From the NCBI GenBank assembly GCA_001051155.2, contig JYIP02000004.1, positions 807,576-871,575 of the forward strand: a DNA stretch of 64,000 bases, read 5' to 3'. Below are positions 1-11,445 of the stretch, piece after piece. Each line of letters opens with the position of its first letter. The stretch's first letter is position 1. Both the position numbers and the translations under genes were made by a program. This DNA is from Chrysoporthe austroafricana (taxonomy: Eukaryota > Ascomycota > Sordariomycetes > Diaporthales > Cryphonectriaceae). The notes beneath the pieces were generated by a model. The model was not told where the DNA came from, made no database searches, and worked only from the letters and a program-made list of their open reading frames with translations.

Positions 1-51
1 CTGGCCTCACATATCGCACATGCAGCGCTTTCGCCATGTGCCAGCGCCTCA

Positions 52-1323
52 TTACAACCACGCCGCCGTAGCGGCCTGCACAACCTTGCCATCTCCCTCA
101 AGTTTCGTAGCAGCAACCTCCCGGAACGCCTTCCCGTCCCAACCCAGGATCGTGACCCACCCCTGCTCGCTATCCGTCAGCGCAATGAACTCCTCGCTGT
201 CCTCCCCTAGCCCCGACGCCTCGTATAAAGACCGCGGCGCGGGCTCGACCGCGTTCGCCAGCCCGCCGCTCGTCCTCGTCTCGAAGATGCTCGTCGCAGG
301 GCCCTTGATCGCCCCCTCCTCGTCCAGCTCGTAGGCAGCCACGTAGCCCTTCGTCTCGGGGCTCAGCCCCCGGGTGCTGGCATATAGCCACCTCGGCCGC
401 CCGGCCGCGGACAGGTTGGACGTGCGCACCTCGTCGGCCCAGAAGTCCTCCGCGCGGCACCCGTCCGGCATGATCGTGTGGCCGCCCAGGTGCTCGAGCG
501 CCGCGCCGTCCTCATCGCCCGCGATGCGGAACGCATCGACCATCCCGCTGTGCTCCTGCACGACGTACAGCACCCTGCCGTTCGGGTGCGGCCAGCTGTG
601 CCGGGGCCCGTCGTTGGGGCGCGGGGAGGCGTGCTTGGCCTGCAGCCGCAGCGGCGCCTGCGCGCTGGAGCCGGCGCTGCCGCCGGCGTCCTCGTCCTCG
701 TCGAGCACAAAGTCCCAGACGCAGTTGTGCCCGATGTCAGCGACGTAGACGGCCCGGCCGTCGGGCGAGACGTCGACGCTGTGGGCGCCCCAGCGCAGCC
801 CGCCGAACCCCCCGTGGGCGACGCCCTCGCGGGCGCCGTCGTTGACCTCGTCGGCGCGGCGGAAGGACAGCGCCTGCACGCACGGGCCGATGCGCCCGTC
901 AGCCTCGAGCCGGAAGACCTCGCCGCTGGGCCCGCCAACGGAGACGAGGTGGCGGCCCGAGGGGGTGACAACCACGTAGCCGGACAGCGAGGCGACGGGC
1001 GCGGTGTTGAGAGGCGTGGGGGCGCCGGTGGCGGGATCGACGGCGTAGGCGCCCACGGAGGGCGGCTGGGCCCAGTTGGTGGTGTAGAGGCGGGTGTGGT
1101 CCCGGGAGAGGGCGAGCCAGGAGTGGCCGCCCAGGGCCTTGGACCTGTGGGTGGTGGTGAGGGTGCCGGGCTGGGGGCTGACGCTGACGGGAGGAGGTGG
1201 AGGCCGGAAGTGCAGGGTGTATATCTCTGGGGTCCTGAACGTGCCGACTAGCAGGGTGAAGCCATCGGGAGCCCCCTTTCCCTGGACGCCACCGTTTGGC
1301 TGGGCGGCGCCCGCTGAGGGCAT
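52..1323 (-). CDS. Carboxy-cis,cis-muconate cyclase-like protein (lactonase beta-propeller)
   Basis: Single-exon gene of 423 residues with an ATG at 1323 and a TAA at 52. The protein reads as a seven-bladed beta-propeller of the 6-phosphogluconolactonase/muconate-cyclase family. Repeated blade motifs include GGHSWLALSRDHTRLY, VSPDGRAVYVADIGHN, HSWPHPNGRVLYVVQEHSG and PRWLYASTRG. In fungi the best known member converts 3-carboxy-cis,cis-muconate to 3-carboxymuconolactone in the protocatechuate branch of the beta-ketoadipate pathway; that activity is inferred here. No signal peptide is seen, so a cytosolic enzyme is likely. The protein is longer than the roughly 366-residue Neurospora enzyme, partly through a Pro-rich N-terminus and an acidic/Ser-Ala loop (DEDEDAGGSAGSSAQ). 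The gene is divergent from the MFS transporter. Confidence 0.82.
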   Translation of the reverse strand: MPSAGAAQPNGGVQGKGAPDGFTLLVGTFRTPEIYTLHFRPPPPPVSVSPQPGTLTTTHRSKALGGHSWLALSRDHTRLYTTNWAQPPSVGAYAVDPATGAPTPLNTAPVASLSGYVVVTPSGRHLVSVGGPSGEVFRLEADGRIGPCVQALSFRRADEVNDGAREGVAHGGFGGLRWGAHSVDVSPDGRAVYVADIGHNCVWDFVLDEDEDAGGSAGSSAQAPLRLQAKHASPRPNDGPRHSWPHPNGRVLYVVQEHSGMVDAFRIAGDEDGAALEHLGGHTIMPDGCRAEDFWADEVRTSNLSAAGRPRWLYASTRGLSPETKGYVAAYELDEEGAIKGPATSIFETRTSGGLANAVEPAPRSLYEASGLGEDSEEFIALTDSEQGWVTILGWDGKAFREVAATKLEGDGKVVQAATAAWL

Positions 1324-2584
1324 GGTATATATGTGGCAAAAGAGGCGGAAACGCTGGGCGGACTATACACACGCCACGCCCGCAGAGCAGGACAACGACA
1401 CGCGCAGAGAAGATGGAGGAAACTGGACGCGCATGAGACACACCAGAACTCCCAAGGGGCCATGAGGAGGAAAATTGAAGGGCGAGGAACAACGAACGGT
1501 CCACTGTTTTAATGGCGCGCCCTCTCGAGTCGGGATACCCGTGGCCCCCCCCCCCCGCGGGTGGCCCATCGCGGATGAAGCACCAGAGGCGATGTGCAGG
1601 CGGGAGGCGTACAGTAGCGCCACTGATCAACTGGGCCGCTTGGTCAGATTCAGTCAGTGAGATGGCTCTCTTGTCGCACATCTTGATACACGGCATCGTG
1701 TGGTTTCGAGATGTGGGACCAACCGGGGCCGCTGCTGAGGCAGAGCCAGGGAGGGATCGGCAAGCCGCTGCGTGTGTAGACGAACACGGCAGACCGGTGA
1801 GGACGTCCAGGCGAGGGAAGAGGTCCCTGACCGTGTCAACCAGGTGTGGATGGCAGACATCCGCAGCCGCAGGACGAGTGACGGCTCGGTCGGCGCCATC
1901 CTCGAGGTGAAGCCCGCCGCACCGCACGCCGCGTCGAAGGAGGGATACGGTGTTGCAGACAAGATGGAGAGCGCAGATCGAGCGTGCGTCGTATCCCGGA
2001 CGGGTGCTTGATCCGATGGCGGGACACCGCCCCAGGTACGTATGATCGCCCTGCTGTGTGTAAGCAGGTACAGTAAGCTAGCTCGCTCTACCGCTGTCAC
2101 CTTTGACCTCATGCCTTATGCAGCCGCCAAGCCGCCGTGTTTCGGGGACGTGCATTTTGACATCGGGCGTCGTTCCCCTTTTCTGCCTTTATCGGCGTGC
2201 TGCTTAGGAGAATAAAAAGGTAACGAGAAGCAGCTCTGGTTCGGACGATCTGATCTCGGCTGCAATTTCCAAGTCAAGCAAGGCCGCACTGCTATCAGCA
2301 AGTACGTAGGGCAGTTAGTTAGTTATGCGTTATCATTACGACCCTGGCCGCAACACAGGCGATATCATATCTCTGATACCGGGCCGGTCTAGACCCAGCG
2401 CTGGTTATACTGGATAATGCGACGCCGCGCAGTCGTAGTTCAAATAGCGCTGGCGTAGCCGTCGAGGGGGAGGTGGGCAGGTAGAGGGAGAGCTCGAGGC
2501 TTCCAGTCAAAAGGCGCATTCCCTCCAGCACTCCAGCACTCCTCGCGTGCTGCTACTGCCACCACTGCCACTGCCACCGCCATC
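1324..2584. other. Divergent intergenic region, cyclase/MFS
   Basis: About 1.26 kb separates the cyclase start from the transporter start and must carry both promoters. It contains a run of 12 C (1545-1556). On the minus strand TATATACC lies immediately before the cyclase ATG. No other gene or repeat is supported; the open frames here are GC-driven. Confidence 0.6.
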
Positions 2585-4500
2585 GTGACCATGGGAGCCG
2601 GAAGTGGAGCCGGAAGTGGAGCCGCAACCGCGGCCGCCGTGATCGACGACCCAGCCTGGCCGCCAGGAACCGTGCGGCTCGAGAGGCTGCATGGCCAGGA
2701 GGCTGCCGACATCATCCTGCAGCCCCGGCCGACGAACGACCCGAACGACCCGCTGAACTGGCAGAAATGGCGGAAGTACCTCAACTTCGGCCTGGCGACC
2801 TTCTACGCCCTCATGGCGTTCGCCCAGATCAACGCCACGACCCCGACCTGGGGCCCGATGGAGGACGAGCTGGGCTTCAGCGCCGTGCTGATGTACGCGC
2901 CGCGCCCCCCCCCCCTGGCGAACCTCGTGTGTGTAGGGCCTGGCTGAGGTGCTAACCCGGTGCGCAGGAACAACACGTACGCCATCGGCTGCGGGACGCT
3001 CGCGCTCGGCAGCTTCATGCTGATCCCCTTCGCGCTGAAGTATGGGTTGCGGCCCATATACATCCTCAGCAGCGCCGCGCAGATGGCTATCATGATCTGG
3101 GCGGCGCGGACCCAGACGGCCGGCGACTGGTGGGGCGTCAACGCCCTGCAGTGCTGGGTGGGGTCGCTGGCCGAGACCATGGTCCAGATGACCGTCGCCG
3201 ACGTCTTCTTCGTGCACCAGCGCGGCCTGATGAACTCCATCTACATCTGGGCCTCGAACTTCGGAAGCTCGCTCGCGCCCGTGGCCGCCGGGTTCGTCAC
3301 CAGCGCCCAGGGCTGGCGGTGGGTGTGGTGGTACATGACCATCTTCTTCGGGGTCGTCCTCGTCGCGTTCATCTTCGGGTTCGAGGAGTCTAAATTCGAC
3401 TGGACCCAGGCGGCCCTCGTGGGGCAGCCGGTCCCGTCGACCGAGAGCATCTCGAACGTCGACTCTCACGACATCGCGGGCGAGACGGCGCCGCCGTCGG
3501 ACCCCGAGAAGCAGGCGGTCCAGGCGACGCTGTCGGCGCAGGACAGCAGCCTGCCAACGTCGGTGCAGATCGACCCGGCGATCCCGCGCAAGAGCTACTG
3601 GCAGATGCTGAGCCTCGCGACGACGACGCCGGGGCCGTTCATGCTCTTCGTGCGGCACGCGTACCAGCCGTTCCAGATCCTGCTGACCATCCCCGGGGTG
3701 GCGTACATGTCGCTGGTGTACGCGGTGCTGCTGGCGTGGTCGACGGTGATGTCGGCGGCGCTGAGCACGTACATGATCGAGGCGCCGTACAGCTTCGACT
3801 CGACGCAGATCGGCCTGATGAACCTGGCGCCATTCATCGGCAACACGCTGGGGTCGCTCATCTGCGGGCCGCTGAGCGACTGGATCATCCTGCGGCTGGC
3901 CAAGCGGCACAGTGGCATCTACGAGCCCGAGATGCGCCTGTGGATCTTCGTGCCCTTCATCCCGTTCCAGGTCGCCGGCGCGTTCTGGTTTGGGTACGCC
4001 CTGCAGGGCGGGCAGTCGTGGGTCGCCGTGGCGTGGGCCTGGGGCATCTGCAGCTTCGGCTCGGCGCCCATCTCGTCCATCGCCCTGACCTACATGACAG
4101 ACGCGTACAACGAGGTAAGTTCAGTGTAGAGGGACGGCGATGACTCCTCCTACTCCCCCCCCCTCCTCCTCCCCCCTTGCGGACCCGAAACGGTCGTCAC
4201 GGCTCCGGAGGCTGACCTTTTTTTTCCCTCCTCCCGCAGATCATCGGCGATGCGCTGGTGGCCCTCACCTTCTCGCGGAACTCGCTAAGCACCATCTTCG
4301 TGTTCGCCATGACGCCGTGGATCGACGCGGTGGGCATCTCCAACGTGTTCAACACCATCGGCGCGATCGGCCTGGCGGTGCTGCTGTTCGCGTTCGCCTT
4401 CATCTGGAAGGGCAAGGTGTGGCGCTTCCGGAACGCAGGACGGTACAGGTACTTTGCAGCCAGGCAGTTCGACCCGAGGCCGATAGACAACAAGCACTAG
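2585..4500 (+). CDS. MFS transporter, DHA1/Hol1-like
   Basis: Three exons, join(2585..2892, 2968..4114, 4240..4500), give 571 residues. Donors are GTACGC and GTAAGT. The branch points (GCTAAC, GCTGAC) are good and phases match. The cytosolic N-terminus carries the fungal DHA1 signature NDPNDPLNWQKWRKY just before the first membrane segment. Many hydrophobic segments follow, including GTLALGSFMLIPFALKYGLRP and the QRGLMNSIYIWASNFGSSLAP loop. A central hydrophilic loop is rich in acidic, Ser and Pro residues (about 285-335), and a second six-helix half follows. The protein is an integral membrane transporter, probably at the plasma membrane and proton-coupled by family. The substrate cannot be read from sequence. 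ATG ACC ATG at 2585 offers two close starts; I used the first. The gene sits between an aromatic-catabolic enzyme and a Zn2Cys6 regulator, so a nutrient or efflux role is a reasonable guess. Confidence 0.87.
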
Positions 4501-5780
4501 GTAGTTATCAGTAGTAGTACTGTACAGTACAGTATACGGCCGGCCTGGGCGGCAGGCTGGCTGGCTGGTCATAGCAGAGGCCGAGAGGCGAAATAAATAA
4601 TACATATCGATACCCACCCGCACCTACGAGAGAGACACAGAGAGAGAGACAGAGCCGTGCGCAAGGTGTATCATCCGCGCGCCCCCACCCCACCGCGCCC
4701 ACGGCCAGCTCGATCTCTGCCACGAGCATGCATGCATGGAGAGGCAGGGCTCGACCGCGTCGTGACACGAGAGGTGGAGTTGTAGCGATACTGCGCAGGG
4801 ACGAAGTCGAGGCTTCTGGAGTTGGAGGGGACCAAGCATCGACCTAAGGATTGTAAGCCTTTCCAGCCGGTGGCACCTGAGACACAGCCCTGCAGGCCCG
4901 GCAGGCCCGGCAGGGTGGGTGCGCCATCCGATGCATGGTGGCCCCAGCCCTGCGCTTCTAGGCCTGGCCGTGCTGGCCTGCAGGCCTCGTGCTCTGCCCG
5001 CGGAATTTCGCCACTGACCCTTGCTGCTGCTGGGCGCTCGCCCTCGCATAGGACCACAGCAGGTCTCCGTACGTATAGCTACTAATGCCATTAATACAAC
5101 GAACGACACCGCAGCCCGAACACACGCAGACGTGACATGGTCGTCCTATCGCAGACGGCCATTGCATGCCTGCGATCGCATCACGGCCAGCCGCGGCCCA
5201 GCCACAGCAGATCAGGATCAGACGGATCGGGCACGCGATCAGTCGATAGGGATCGCCTTGACCATTCGATCGATAGTGCTGGCGCCACGCTTCCGTCTCG
5301 TCTGAGCGGCGGCGAATACGACGCTGGCCAGGTCGTGCCCAGGTTCGTGCCCAGTGGTGCCCAGGCAGGTGGGCAGGTGGCCTCCAGGCGTATGCAGCAG
5401 GCCACCCCCGTCACACGCCCTGTCAGCAGCCCCCCAGTGGCCCCCCTCCCTCCCCCAAGGGCCCAGAGGGCCCAGAAGGCCTGGTGGCTGCGCGCTAGCT
5501 GCTTACTATGTATAGTGCTGTCTGTGCCGTCGTGCCTGCGCGAGGCTGCCTGGCTGTACCTATTGGACAACAACAACAACGACAACCAAGCTTCAAACAT
5601 AACCAACCCTCCCTCCACCTAAGCCACGCCCCTCCCCCCCAACCAAGGTGGTCCAGACGCCGGCACTTGGTCTCGGCTGGTTCCGTGCCAGCTGCACACC
5701 TCCAGCGGCCTCGCCCTCACCCCATCCCATCCCATCTGTCTGCCTGCATTGGACATCCTGTCCCTGGAATACAACCTTTG

Positions 5781-5815
5781 GCCCAGCCCAGCCCAGCCCA
5801 GCCCAGCTCAGCCCA
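5781..5815. repeat. GCCCA pentanucleotide array
   Basis: Five perfect GCCCA copies (5781-5805) are followed by two variant copies. A similar AGCCC array lies at 33291-33320 upstream of the Ste50 gene. Confidence 0.9.
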
Positions 5816-6120
5816 TTGTTTTGACGTCTGACACAGCGCCAGCTCCAGCTCCTGCTCCAGCTAGCCCTGCGACCCAGCAGCTGCCTCGCATCCGGTAATA
5901 CGCTACTCTCCAAGCGCACCACCTCAGCCCGTCGAGCTTCACCACCAGCCTCGCCTACAGCTGCCCCCCCTCCCCAGGGCCGATCTGGCCATACAAGATC
6001 CCCAGGCCCGTCTGCGTCCAGCTCGATCCCGTCTGGAGCTTGTTCGAGCCTGGTTGAGCTTGGTCGCGCCTGGTCGAGCTTGTTCTCGTCTCTTCCCCCC
6101 TCTGGCCCCGCCCTCGCCCG

Positions 6121-6140
6121 TCTGTCTGTCTGTCTGTCTG
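6121..6140. repeat. (TCTG)5 microsatellite
   Basis: Five perfect TCTG copies lie about 480 nt upstream of the Zn2Cys6 regulator start, continuing into imperfect CCTG/TCTT copies. Confidence 0.9.
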
Positions 6141-6616
6141 CCTGTCTTGTCAACTCTCCCTTGCTTGCTGCTTGGCCGCTGGGGGCTGACGCCGGCACGG
6201 CACGTATTCGACACATCATTGTGAGATTGATATACCTGGTGATCCACCGCCACCCCGTGGCACAACACCTGTCTTTCACACCTTCAGATTGGGACATCCC
6301 CCCCCCCGTCCTGCCGACCTGGCGTCACGGAGTGCTCGGCCCGTACGGAGTGGATAGGCAAGGGACTTAGCCGATTACCCTCCGCATCCTGGGGATCCGC
6401 TCCGGGCACTGAGGCCCGACGCCAGCCTCGCCTTCGCCCTGCGCCCTCCTCGGGTCCGCTTCCGACACAGCCGTCCTCTCCCGCGCGGCCAGGTGCGCCG
6501 CCGCGCATGGCGGGTCTCGACCTGCTGTGGTGACCGTGACCGCGAACCGCGACCGCTGCCGCCGCTCCCCCCTCGTGTGTCTGGCCTCCCGCCGCGCGCC
6601 CTCCTGCTGCCGGACC

Positions 6617-9600
6617 ATGACCCGACCCAAAGTCCCGGATGACAAGAGGATCCGCACCGCGCAGGCCTGCGAGTCCTGCAAGCGTCGGAAGCAGAAGGTG
6701 AGCGCATCCCTCCCCCGGATGTCGACATCACTCACCACGTGCCGCCCAATCACGTTTCGTTTCCCTGCCCACCCCCCCCCGCGTGCGCTGCCGCCACATT
6801 TTGTCTCTGGGTGCATGCATGTCTGGCGCTGGCCGCGGTGCGGTGCGGGAACGGCAGGCCTCCTCCAGAGGGCAGCGCGCGCTGCGAGTGCCTGGCGTGA
6901 GGATGCCAGGCGGGAGGGCCCTCGTGATGGCCTGTCGAGCTTCCGTCCCCTCCCGACGCCGAGGGCGTGCGTGTCCGACGTGTCTCACCCGTCTTCTTCC
7001 TCCTGCTCGTCGTGTGGATTCGTTGAGATACCGGCGGCTAATCACAGGCCGTGTAGTGCAATGGGTTGCAGCCTTGCAACACGTGTACCAAGAGGGGCTT
7101 CGTCTGCGAGTACGTCTCACAGAACAACCCCGCGGCGGGCCAGAATGGCGGACACGGGCTCGCTGCGGCTAAGGCTGCCTCTCCGGTGAACCGGAGGGTG
7201 TCGGCGTCGGATGCTGTCGAGCCTGCTGCGGAACCAGCTGCCAAGAAGCTGAAGGTTTCTGAAAACGGGTCAGCCCCCCGAGGCCATCCACAGCCTCCCT
7301 CTCATCAGGCCTCCGATGCCAACGAGACAAGTAGACTGCTAGGCCTCCCTACCCCTATCCCCCCGCCCGTCGTTCCTGGCCAGTCCGCCCGGGAGCCAGA
7401 CCTCGAGCTCCGCTCCAGGCAGAGTACCGTGAGCGGCGGTGATGAGGTCGCCGAGGTCTACACGGAGACCAGAATGCTTCAGGATCCTACCGGAAGGCTT
7501 TGTACGTGCCCTGTCCCTCGTGCTTGGTCTCTTTTCGCCTTGCTGACCTGGGGGCCCAGTGTATCTTGGTGACTCTGCGACGCTGTCATACCTCCAGTTC
7601 ATCCGCATGATCGTGGAGAGTGTAACAGGCCCGTCCCAGTTCACCACGGATCCAAGTCGCCACCGGCTCATGGAAGCGACGACAACTCTCTCACCAAATG
7701 CCAGGGCGTCGGTCTTGCTCCCGGACCGCAAGACGGCGGATGTCCTCGTAAAATCATACTTCACAAATGTGAGTCGCTCCCGCACACGTCGCCGTCTCTG
7801 ATCATGTACATACAAAGTTGTCATCTTGACGAGAGCCCCATCATGGTGTCCACAACGTCGGCATCATGCTGCACCCTCTTGCCTCTGCAGACTTTGTGTT
7901 GTATGGTGATGCTGACTGCAGCCAGACCAACAGCCTAGTTGAGGTTTTCGAACGGACGGCCTTCGCTCGACAGCTCGACGTCTGCTACGAAGATCCCTTG
8001 GCCGCAGAACCGACCTTCCTATGCCTGCTCAACCTTGTCTTTGCGATTGGTCTCCTGCTTGCCACACCCCCTTCAGGCGGTGAGGAAGAGGAGATCATAC
8101 GGAAGCTACAGGCAGGCCAGGCGGACCGTGCTGAGCTGTTCTTCAGGAATGCCAAGAGCCTAGGAGACCCGACCTCGGGTTTTGAGGACGCCGATTTCTG
8201 GTCTGTCCAAGCACTCCTGCTCATGTCGGTATACATGCTGGCGAAGACAAAGAGGAACGCGGCCTACGCGTATCATGGTAAGACGTCCAGCCCAGCCGAT
8301 CGAAATGCACGTCATGCTGACACGGGCTTAGGAATGGCCGTGAGGTCCGCGTATGCCCTGGGCCTGCACAGGCTAGAGACCATGGTGGTTTTCCCTGTGC
8401 CAGACCGGGTGCAGCGGAGAAATGTCTGGCGCAGCCTATACGTTCTCGACCGCTTCCTGGCCGCAGCCCTCGGACGGCCGACGTCGATTGCCGAGGACGA
8501 CTGCTCTCCGGACGCCCTTCTCACCCCTGACAAATACCTCGCGGCTAATGACACCGACTCTTCGTCCTTTGGTGGCCTCAACGCGGCCGTGCGGAGTTGT
8601 CAAGTCATCGGGATCATACTGAAGAAGATCTATGCGCACCGCAAGATATCAACCAGGCTCGCTCAGGATATATCAGAACAGTGCAAGGGGGGCCCGCAGA
8701 AGTACAACCCCAATCTGCACTGGCGACAGGCAATGAACACTGAGATCGATCCGAAGCACGGGATGGCGATTCTACACGTCAACCTGCTGTACTGCCATGC
8801 CGTCATTCTGCTGACCAGGCCCTTTTTCCTATTCCTGATGAACCGGCTGCAGCAGGAAAAGCGGGGCGGCACGCCTCGCCCGACGATACGCCCGGGCTCA
8901 AGGATGGAGAAGTTCTCTGAGGCCTGTGTCAATGCCGCCTACCATACTATCACACTTGTGCATATGGGTTTCGAGGGCAAGTACCTGCCGCAACGAGACC
9001 CATTCATCATGTGAGTCTAGTGAAGAGCCCTTGTTGGGCTACGACGCATGGCATGGCTGACGTCCCTTAGACATTTTCTCTTCGCCGCTGCTCTCGTGGT
9101 GCTGAGTAGTGAATTCGCCTCCCTCCACCAGAATTCCGCCTACGCCGAGGCCTATATGAAAACCATGACAGTCATGAACTACTGCGCCAAATCTGATCCC
9201 CAAGCCAATCGGCTAGTCTACATCCTGACGACCTTTAACCACGTTGTCGTAACCAGGAATCCTGCAATAACGTCAGCAGCTCAAGATCCGCCTTCCGTCC
9301 CGAACACGCCGACGGGAACGATAAGTAACGCCTCTAATGATCCGATGGCCAACTTCTTCATGTCGCACCCTCCGAACCCGAGTTCCACCATCCTGACCAC
9401 CAACCCGGGCTCCGCCACCTTCACACAGATCGCCCCACACACTCAACAGTCCCAAGCGCCGAAGCCACACGGCCTGTCCCGCCGCAACTCTACCAACATC
9501 ACCGGCCCCTCGGCGTCCCCCGGTGCGATTCCCGCGGCCACCACACCCGCCACCTCTGCGGGAGGAGACATGCTGTCTGATGCTGAGTGGTTCCACTTCG

Positions 9601-9836
9601 ACAACCTGTGGGAAGCGTGGGCCCCTCCCGGTGGCGGCGGCACGGCGGCGGCAACGGCGGCAACAGCGGCGGCAGTGGCTGACCCGGCGCTCTTCAACGA
9701 CTTCGGCGTCTCGGGCGACGCGGGGCCGCCCATATTTGCTACGCCCCCGATGCCAGCGGCGCAGATGGACGGGAGACTGAATGGAGGCGGCGGGATGCCG
9801 ATACCCCTTTATCCCATGATGAGATTTGCGGAGTAG
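6617..9836 (+). CDS. Zn2Cys6 transcription factor with fungal middle homology region
   Basis: Six exons, join(6617..6697, 7057..7501, 7560..7768, 7926..8277, 8332..9010, 9071..9836), give 843 residues. The N-terminal zinc cluster is complete when exons 1 and 2 are joined: CESCKRRKQKC continues into NGLQPCNTCTKRGFVC, which fits C-x2-C-x6-C-x5-C-x2-C-x6-C (residues 18-45). A basic stretch AAKKLKV follows. The central region carries the fungal-specific regulator domain (RNVWRSLYVLDRFLAAALGRPTSI, about residues 410-435). The C-terminus is Ser/Pro/Ala-rich with an Ala-Thr run and looks like an activation region. It is a nuclear DNA-binding regulator with unknown target genes; the adjacent transporter is a candidate. 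Intron 1 is unusually long (359 nt) and cuts the zinc cluster. The exon 4 acceptor (after 7925) is the least certain. Confidence 0.85.
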
Positions 9837-11445
9837 GGCTGGCGGGGCGTTCTCTTGAATGGGAGGGCCGACCGTGCGGACAAGCTCTTTCCCGGAGGCA
9901 TGTGCTGACGAGATCACGACAAAATGTTACATAACGAGACTCGGGGCCGGCTCGAGGCCGCGGTTACCCGTACCGCTGGATGCGGGTAATATGGATGTTG
10001 AGGGCTGACTGATGTCAAAGGCAGACGGACCTTCGGTAGAAGTTTAATGAGCAGGGCCAAGCATGGCCCCGATCGTCTCGCACCCTTCATTCATGACCCT
10101 GGCGTTCTAAATGCTATGGGAAGTTTCACACGACCAAATCTAGTTGACGCACAGTTATAATGTGGCGGCTGCCTGTGCTCCCCCCCTCCCTTTCTCTCCA
10201 ACACGAGATGGCGCCCTTCAACCAACTTGTGAGTTGCTTGCTTTTGTACGCACTACCTATCCAAGTGGGCGCAAGGTTATCCTAGCCCCTAATCTTAACC
10301 AGTGTCTTGCCATGCCAATCTCGATGTGTTCAATAGGAAGATGGCTAATATACAACTCAAGGTTCGAATCTGCCCGCAAACCCGCGGGCGACCGCCTTAT
10401 AGTTACACTCACCGCTAGGGCCTCGAGCGCACGAAAGGGTCGGGAGCATATTTCGACAGTTCCAGTTGTACACAGACCATCTGAATCCATGTGAGGCGAA
10501 AAGGGCAAGCGCTGAGGTTATTTAAGACATGTGGTAGTAAAGGCATTCCCAAGTAATTGCAATCTACATCCATGTATGGCTAGTAGTATATCAATGATAC
10601 GTCGATTCGAATGAGTCTGGAGCTAAAATAATCTGCGCTGTGTCTATTTACGCCTACATCACAATAGCTCGATAACCAGTCTACATATAAATAACCAATT
10701 GCAGACACATGACATCAATCGCCTTCTCTAAGTATTAGCGCGAACTGAAAGGAGTTTGACCCACAGCCCATCGCTCTGCGTGCGGCCGGCCGCAAGGCTT
10801 CAGCCTCGTCGCAGCGTTCCAAACCTGAACAACGCAAAATCTCAGCCAAAAGGCCCCATCAGGCCGCGAGAACGCCAAATATCGATTGTTCATGAAGGGG
10901 CCTATTCGAAAGTTGTCTCTTCGTTACCGAATTTTAATCTCGAAGGTAGGGTGGGTGGACGAGGCTGCAGCCTCGTCCCAGTGTTCCGAAAGTGGATCTC
11001 GCATGAACACGACACAAAGGCATCCCAGGATGCTGGGAAAGCTTATACGCTATGATCTGAGAGAGTGTGGACCGATTGGTTTTTGTTTTTCGTCGCTGCA
11101 GCTAGTCGCTGCGCGGAGTTGCGTGTCCGCCGTGGGAGCTTCATTACCTGGTCCTCAGCCTCGGTATCAGAGGCAACGTTTGCAAAGTAAGCACGCCAAT
11201 GCTGTGGAAGGAGAATTTAAGTACAACGATAGTACAAAATTTATTTATTAGAGGCGAAAATGGACCTAGCCGGGCGGCTCCATCGCCAGCTATATTATAC
11301 AGCGCGCCACACGAGACCAACGCCATGCCTTTCACCCGAGTTCCCAGCCCGAACCGCTCCTGCAAGGAGGAGACCAAGGGCCACAATCTAGCCTGACAGA
11401 TCTACCGACCCACCCCCCCACCAAATAAAAAAGAAAAAAAAAATT
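9837..11445. other. AT-richer intergenic region between convergent genes
   Basis: About 1.6 kb between the ends of the regulator and the peptide transporter. The base composition is more AT-rich than the surroundings, especially 10500-10760 and 11180-11300. It holds a 22-bp palindrome (10957-10978) and a diverged copy of half of it (10800-10820). No open frame looks coding. A decayed mobile element is possible, but no terminal repeats or transposase remnants are visible. Confidence 0.5.
10957..10978. repeat. Perfect 22-bp palindrome
   Basis: The arm GGACGAGGCTG is followed directly by its reverse complement CAGCCTCGTCC with no spacer. The right half recurs with few changes at 10800-10820 (CAGCCTCGTCGCAGCGTTCC against CAGCCTCGTCCCAGTGTTCC). 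Confidence 0.95.

Larger units (their letters stand above)
4501..6616. other. Intergenic region with simple repeats, MFS/transcription factor
   Basis: About 2.1 kb with no gene I can support. The transporter's 3' end has AATAAATAATA near 4590. Further on are AG-rich tracts (4625-4655), a GCCCA array (5781-5815), imperfect repeats of a CGAGCTTGGT-like unit (about 6030-6085) and (TCTG)5. The last part is probably the regulator's promoter and leader. Confidence 0.5.

Noticed and set aside
10370..10395. T-arm-like GGTTCGAATC suggesting a tRNA gene
   Set aside because: No A-box, anticodon arm or acceptor stem can be built around it upstream.
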